Shown piece by piece: positions 59,488 to 64,000 of a DNA stretch of 64,000 nt; positions within the stretch are counted from its first letter, which is position 1, and the number at the start of each line of letters is the position of its first letter. Both the position numbers and the translations under genes were made by a program. The stretch is from NCBI GenBank assembly GCA_032622095.1, contig CP136064.1:179898011-179962010 (forward strand), in the 5' to 3' direction. The stretch is from Siphonodentalium dalli (Eukaryota; Mollusca; Scaphopoda; Gadilida; Siphonodentaliidae). The notes beneath the pieces are model-generated. The model did not search any database, was not told the DNA's origin, and saw only the letters and a list, made by a program, of their open reading frames with translations.

Positions 59488-60690
59488 TTAACTCTTTCAT
59501 CCCTGAATATACAGATATGGATATCCAAGAACCCTGGATTATCAGCTTGCCTAAGTACAATTATGTGTCCCTGGTGTATTGCTGCAACACTAGCTTTAGA
59601 GCGATGTCGGGTATGGCAAACTGCATGTTTTATGATCGTTAACAAGTTACCTTCACTTTGTGTTATATACCAGGTGGGGACGTCACTTCCTAATGATATA
59701 TCAGGTGTGTGCATGTGGGAACCGAGAAGGGACATTGGACCCCAATATATGCTATTCTCGCATGTATCGCCTGTATCTGGGATATCAACTTCGCATATCA
59801 ATGTTTTCCACAAATACATACATGTATGTGTCATTCTTTGCAAGTGTGGTGTATAAACGTTGTTGTGATATGATACATGTACACTGCATGATTTCAAATG
59901 TTATGCCAATCATTGGACATAATTGCTTCATCAAAGGCAAGAGCAGACCAGTACTAACCTATAGCTAGCATGCCCAAAAGACGCTATTTGATCGAAACAG
60001 ACATATACTCCCACAGTTAGCAAGTTTAGACCCACAGGGATTTACTTGTCAGCATGGTGAGGAATTATGTTTAACATTCCAAATAAATAAAACAACTGCC
60101 AATGTCCTGATCGGATTCCGAAAATGATTATGAATGTCAATGTTATGGTTATAATATGCACGTGCGGCTATTATTATTAAAGTCGCACCGTTGTGCGGCA
60201 CGGTGATTTCCGTATTATTGCGTCGAAAATAGGAGACATTAGACGGATACCACAACTAAAACATCGTTATAAAGGTCAACATTATCTTCTTTATTTCATA
60301 AACGTAATGTTATCGGTATGTTTTTATGACAAACAATAAACCAAAATCGAAATGTGACCCAAAACACCACACATGTGGCAGTATTGCGTCATCGATGTTT
60401 AGGAAACCCAAAATAATAATCGTGATGTCATACAGGTGCTGTCTATATTTAGGCCTGGAAATCCTCTTAATGGCGTACATGTTAGGTATTCGTGCGGACC
60501 AATACATCAGTATTGATACCGAATATCACCCAACGGCTATACAAGTCGCTAACCAATAAAATCATTTGTATATCTCTGGAAATATTGTATTATTCCCGAC
60601 AACTGCGCTCTGCCCGCTAAAGCGGGCTACCGGGATGAACATAAATTACGTCGTGCCCGCTTTAGCGGGCTACCGGGTTGAAAGAGTTAA
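59488..60690. mobile_element. piggyBac-like element with TTAA duplication
   Basis: TTAA|CTCTTTCATCCC and GGGTTGAAAGAG|TTAA bound 1.2 kb, matching the TTAA target and short inverted ends of piggyBac (Kolobok shares TTAA). Near the right end are two copies of 'tgcccgct(aa/tt)agcgggctaccggg' (60611-60634, 60654-60677), subterminal palindromes of the kind that may bind transposase. Frames inside (59485-59856 +, 59406-59897 -, 60326-60559 +) do not show a recognisable transposase, so it is non-autonomous or decayed. Confidence 0.75.
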
Positions 60691-60846
60691 GGGGGTAAAT
60701 TAAATACACAGAAACTGATTGCAGTACTGCACAAAATTTGTGATCAAATTCAACTATACCCATATTGTATTTAAGTGAGCTCAAACAATTTATCATTCAG
60801 TCATGAATTTTTACTGAGCATGAATGATTCAGAAAAATTGGAATAC

Positions 60847-60942
60847 CTCATTATATTTTATATACTCCAATCGAAGTTCTGACAGCACTGCCATTTCCAT
60901 GCTCGTGAATTGTGGATCATAAATGAAACAAGAATCCTGCAT
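60847..60942 (-). CDS. SRRD: SRR1-like (SRRD) protein, upstream exon
   Basis: The minus strand reads MQDSCFIYDPQFTSMEMAVL, SELRLEYIKYNE. 'C.VYDP.F...E..VL..L' followed by 'NE|EGK' in the next exon is the central part of the SRR1 domain. The acceptor is cattttattttcag and the donor GAG|gtattc. The exon has 32 codons, phase 0 at both ends. The ATG is an internal Met, not the start. The preceding domain segment (the conserved 'SR.QLAFLLLL'-type helix) was not found up to 64000, so the 5' end of the gene lies outside the window. Confidence 0.92.
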
Positions 60943-60949
60943 CTGAAAA

Positions 60950-61560
60950 TAAAATGACAGGTATTTTGTGTAACTATCATGCATGGACAAGACCTGCATC
61001 ATGTAATCTACAGTCCTAACTGGCCTATTGAAAATATTGTATGATTGTCGTCTTGCAATATACATGTTCTGGTAAACAAGTGTGATATTTAAACTACACC
61101 ATAGTATTCAGTTGATGAATATCAGTCCTCATATAGTAAAACTTCAAATAACTACATGTATGAATGCTAATTATGTGTATGCAAACAAGTGTTTGCATGC
61201 TTTTTTAAAGATACAGAAGTCATTCGGGATTGGTAAAGCTAAAAATTAAAACAAAGCTTGTAAAACCATTATAAATCACAATGAAGACCACAAAAAATAG
61301 ATACAATTTTTCCTTATTTTCATTATCAATAATTCTCCAGTGACAAGATATGGCATGTTGAAATAAAGTGCTGTGTTTTACAGAAAAGCGGTAACAGACT
61401 TCTTTGTTGTCATTTTCAGTGAAGAACAATAACTCTAAAATACAAATGAAAGTGTCAATGACAATTTAACTTGAAGAGGGAATAATTTCATGTGTTACAG
61501 TCAAGGAGCAATTAGGAATGCAGAAAGTTGAAATGTCTAAGTAATACTAGATTATCAACA
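60950..61560. other. Intron of the SRRD-like gene, no feature
   Basis: AT-rich. A small palindrome 'gcaaacaagtgtttgc' lies at 61181-61196. The frame 61220-61429 (-) is unrecognised. Confidence 0.5.
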
Positions 61561-61579
61561 TGAAGAGATATATATAAAG

Positions 61580-61850
61580 TAAAATCCAAGATGGTTGCTG
61601 GCGGCTATGTTTTCCTATGAAATTCAAAAACTGTGGATAGCTTCCATCCAGTAGATTAATATCACGATCAATATGAAGTTTGGTGATGATCGGATGAGGG
61701 AAGTGGACTGTAGGGTGTGCCAAAGGATTTAGTCATGAAAAGATATCTGCCAGCGGACATGTTTTATGGCCGAATGACCCCAAAATAACTCGTTCCCATC
61801 TACCGGTACATGTCAATGTTAACAGCCATGACAAATTTAACAAGAGATGG
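61580..61850 (+). repeat. Tandem repeat S, array 2
   Basis: Degenerate units with 'aatccaagatggttgctggc', 'gaatgaccccaaaataactc', related to 46480-47370. Confidence 0.75.
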
Positions 61851-61889
61851 ACTGTCGTCCGGTGCATACCGCCCAGTGTGGGCACATTT

Positions 61890-62985
61890 ATAACTTATGA
61901 TGGCTATACTCAGACATATGGACCCAGAAAACAGCATTTTCATATAAACAAAGATGAATAACTATAGAACAAAAAACCAAAACAAACATTTGAAAATGAC
62001 ATTAAATGTCCACATAGTGGTGAACATCCATACAAAATTTCATTGAGATCCGAGCATTACTGTTCAAGTTATGAGCTGAACAGACATCGGATGGACCAAA
62101 CAGCCAACATTTCCAGATAAACAAAGATGAATAACTCTAGAATGGAAAAGCGGAACAGAACAATGGAACCCCCTATTGAATGTCCTCATAGCAGTGAACA
62201 TCCATACCAAATTCCATTGAGATCCCAGCACAACTGTTGAAGTTACGACATGAACAGACACCAGACGGACCAAAAAGCCAACATTGCCAGATGAACAAAG
62301 ATGAATAACTCTAGAATGGAAAATCGGAACAAAACGATGGAACACTCTTTTTAATGTCCTCATAGTAGTGAACATCCATACCAAATCCCATTGAGATCCC
62401 AGTACAACTGTTGAAGTTACGACATGAACAGACACCAGACAGACCAAATAGCCAACATTTCCAGATAAACAAATATGAATAACTCTAGAATGGAAAATCC
62501 GTACAAAACGATGGAACCCTCTATTGAATGCCCTCATAGTAGTGAACATCCATACAATATTTCATTGAGATCCGAGTACTACTGTTCAAGTTATGACATG
62601 AACAGACACCAGACGGACCAAATACCCAACATTTCAAGATAAACAAAGATGAATAACTCTAGAATGGAAAATCCGAACAAAACGATGGAACCCTCTATTT
62701 AATGTCCTCATAGTTGTGAACATCCACACCAAATTTGGTTGAGATCCCAGCACAACTGTTGAAGTTACGACATGAACAGCCACCAGACGGACCAAAAAGC
62801 CACTATTTCCAGATAAACAAAGATGAATAACTCTAGAATGGAAAATCCAAACAAAACGATGGAACCCTCTATTTAATGTCCTCATAATAGTGAACATACA
62901 GTCATACATACCTAATTTCATTGAGATCCAAGCACTACTGTTCAAGTTATGACATGAACAGACATCGGACGGACGTAAGGACGGA
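61890..62985 (+). repeat. 174-bp tandem array
   Basis: Six units. The marker 'aaagatgaataactctagaa' starts at 61949, 62124, 62297, 62471, 62645 and 62819, exactly 174 bp apart in the last four. Because 174 is divisible by three, long minus-strand frames (62064-62549, 62634-63098) stay open as 58-residue repeats; these are artefacts of period. It ends in 'ggacggacg..' microsatellite sequence and 'agggggtataatgatg'. Confidence 0.95.
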
Positions 62986-63059
62986 TGCACGGACGGTACG
63001 ACGCCCGGACAGACGGACAGATGCAAACCAGTATACCACCCTTTTTTTTTAAAAGGGGG

Positions 63060-63640
63060 TATAATGATGATCCAACCAAAGGTACAACCTGTAGCCAAAG
63101 GATTTAGTCATGCAAAGAGTACAATCAAAGATGGGTGCTGGTGGCCATGTTTTATGGCCGAATGACCCCAAAATGAGTTGTTCCATCTGCATTTCAATAT
63201 TCCACAACAAATTTCATGATGATCAGATGACAACCCCGGTCTGTATCCCGTGCTAATGGATTGAATTCTGAAATCCAAGATGGCCGCTGGTGGCCATGTT
63301 TTTTGCCGAATGACCCCAAAATGACTCGTTTCCCATCTACATGTCAATATGAATAATTTCATAATGATCCGACCAAAGGTACAACTTGTAGCCCGTGCCA
63401 AAGGATTTAGTCGTGCAAAGACTAGAATCCAAGATGGCTGCCGGCAGCTATTTATTTTTGCCGAATGACCCCAAAATGACTCGTTCCCATCTAAATGTCA
63501 ATGTCAACAATGATCGGACCAAAGGTATGACCTGTAGCCCATGCTAAAGGAAATTTTTTGACAGACATGTATACACACACACACAAACACATGGACGACG
63601 GATAAAACAAGCCATGGCAATAGCTCATACTTTACAAGCA
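63060..63640 (+). repeat. Tandem repeat S, array 3
   Basis: Three to four units of 'aatccaagatggccgctggt', 'gccgaatgaccccaaaatga', 'ctgtagcccgtgctaaagga'. It ends with 'acacacacacacaaacacat' and 'gcaaagttgagct'. Confidence 0.85.
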
Positions 63641-63659
63641 AAGTTGAGCTAATAATGTC

Positions 63660-64000
63660 CAATAGGAAAGGGTTACTTAGCATATTTCTTCAATAAAAAT
63701 ATAATGCCAGCAATGATGGTACTCGAGGCACCTAACATTTATTTCTTGGTATTAAAACACAAGAAATCATCAGTCGTGGCACTGTGTACACATATTCTGC
63801 CAAATACAGAAAATATGTAAAATTTATAGCAATTGACCCTACCGCAATTAGCTGTGTGAGCCAATGAGATAATTGCATTATACAGCCTGGGACAGCGGTC
63901 GCTTCTGCGAAGAGGAGGTTAGACAAAAAGACTCATTTACCGGCTTACTCGATTTCGCTTTGATTTTGTTTTGTATAAAAGAGTATTGGTTTCATGTAAG
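63660..64000. other. No gene recognised
   Basis: The frame 63732-63926 (-) has hydrophobic stretches but no recognised motif or exon borders. Presumably intron of the SRRD-like gene. Confidence 0.4.

Noticed and set aside
62094-62105. Microsatellite-rich 'ggacggacg' tails as regulatory elements
   Set aside because: They recur at the ends of several repeat copies (55410, 58080, 62970) and are part of those repeats.
62064-63098. Long minus-strand frames of 154-161 codons
   Set aside because: They result from a 174-bp tandem repeat whose period is a multiple of three. No known domain.

Overview
The window is AT-rich animal genomic DNA, very poor in coding sequence and saturated with mobile-element debris. 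Spliced exons with ordinary GT-AG borders, tRNA-derived SINE-like repeats, several non-LTR retrotransposon (LINE) remnants, many foldback/MITE-type palindromes and long tandem repeats of the 'tatggccctgg...cagtgacc' and 'aatccaagatggctgc...gaatgaccccaaaatgac' kind point to a marine invertebrate, most likely a bivalve or other mollusc. The taxonomic call is inference from repeat style and gene content; no marker gene settles it.

Three gene-like items stand out. (1) On the minus strand, three exons of an SRR1-domain protein (SRRD-like) lie at 60942-60847, 52186-52035 and 45128-44931. They have good splice sites, compatible phase between the first two, a stop codon and a polyadenylation signal. 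Upstream exons lie beyond position 64000, and one small exon between the last two is unresolved. The introns are about 8.7 and 6.9 kb and are full of repeats. (2) On the plus strand at 26442-26899, an exon encodes the second half of an activin/inhibin-beta-like TGF-beta propeptide. It stops just before the expected furin site, and no mature growth-factor domain follows in frame. (3) At 5161-5283 plus 6561-6933 there is a stop-riddled relic that looks like a two-exon zinc-finger gene, with an inverted partial copy at 7598-7690.

Layout. 1-2100: SINE, LINE tail and a palindromic repeat ending in PuPy microsatellites. 3700-6060: three copies of a Harbinger-like MITE. 8400-15230: MITEs, foldbacks and a 26-bp minisatellite. 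15320-18300: two degenerate LINEs. 20350-25100: palindromes, a GC-rich degenerate repeat, a palindromic 34-bp satellite and a LINE ORF1 remnant. 26442-26899: activin-like exon. 27300-32200: foldbacks, an AT-rich minisatellite carried by a MITE, and nested insertions with clear target-site duplications. 33260-41140: another LINE tail, a 510-bp retro-insertion with a 20-bp duplication, a 1.8-kb segment bounded by identical 41-bp inverted repeats, and foldbacks. 42000-63650: SRRD-like exons embedded in mollusc-type repeats, mariner-like MITEs, a 267-bp triplication, a piggyBac-like element and a 174-bp tandem array.

No CRISPR array, rRNA cluster or confident intact tRNA gene was seen. Most of the open frames are chance or repeat-derived.
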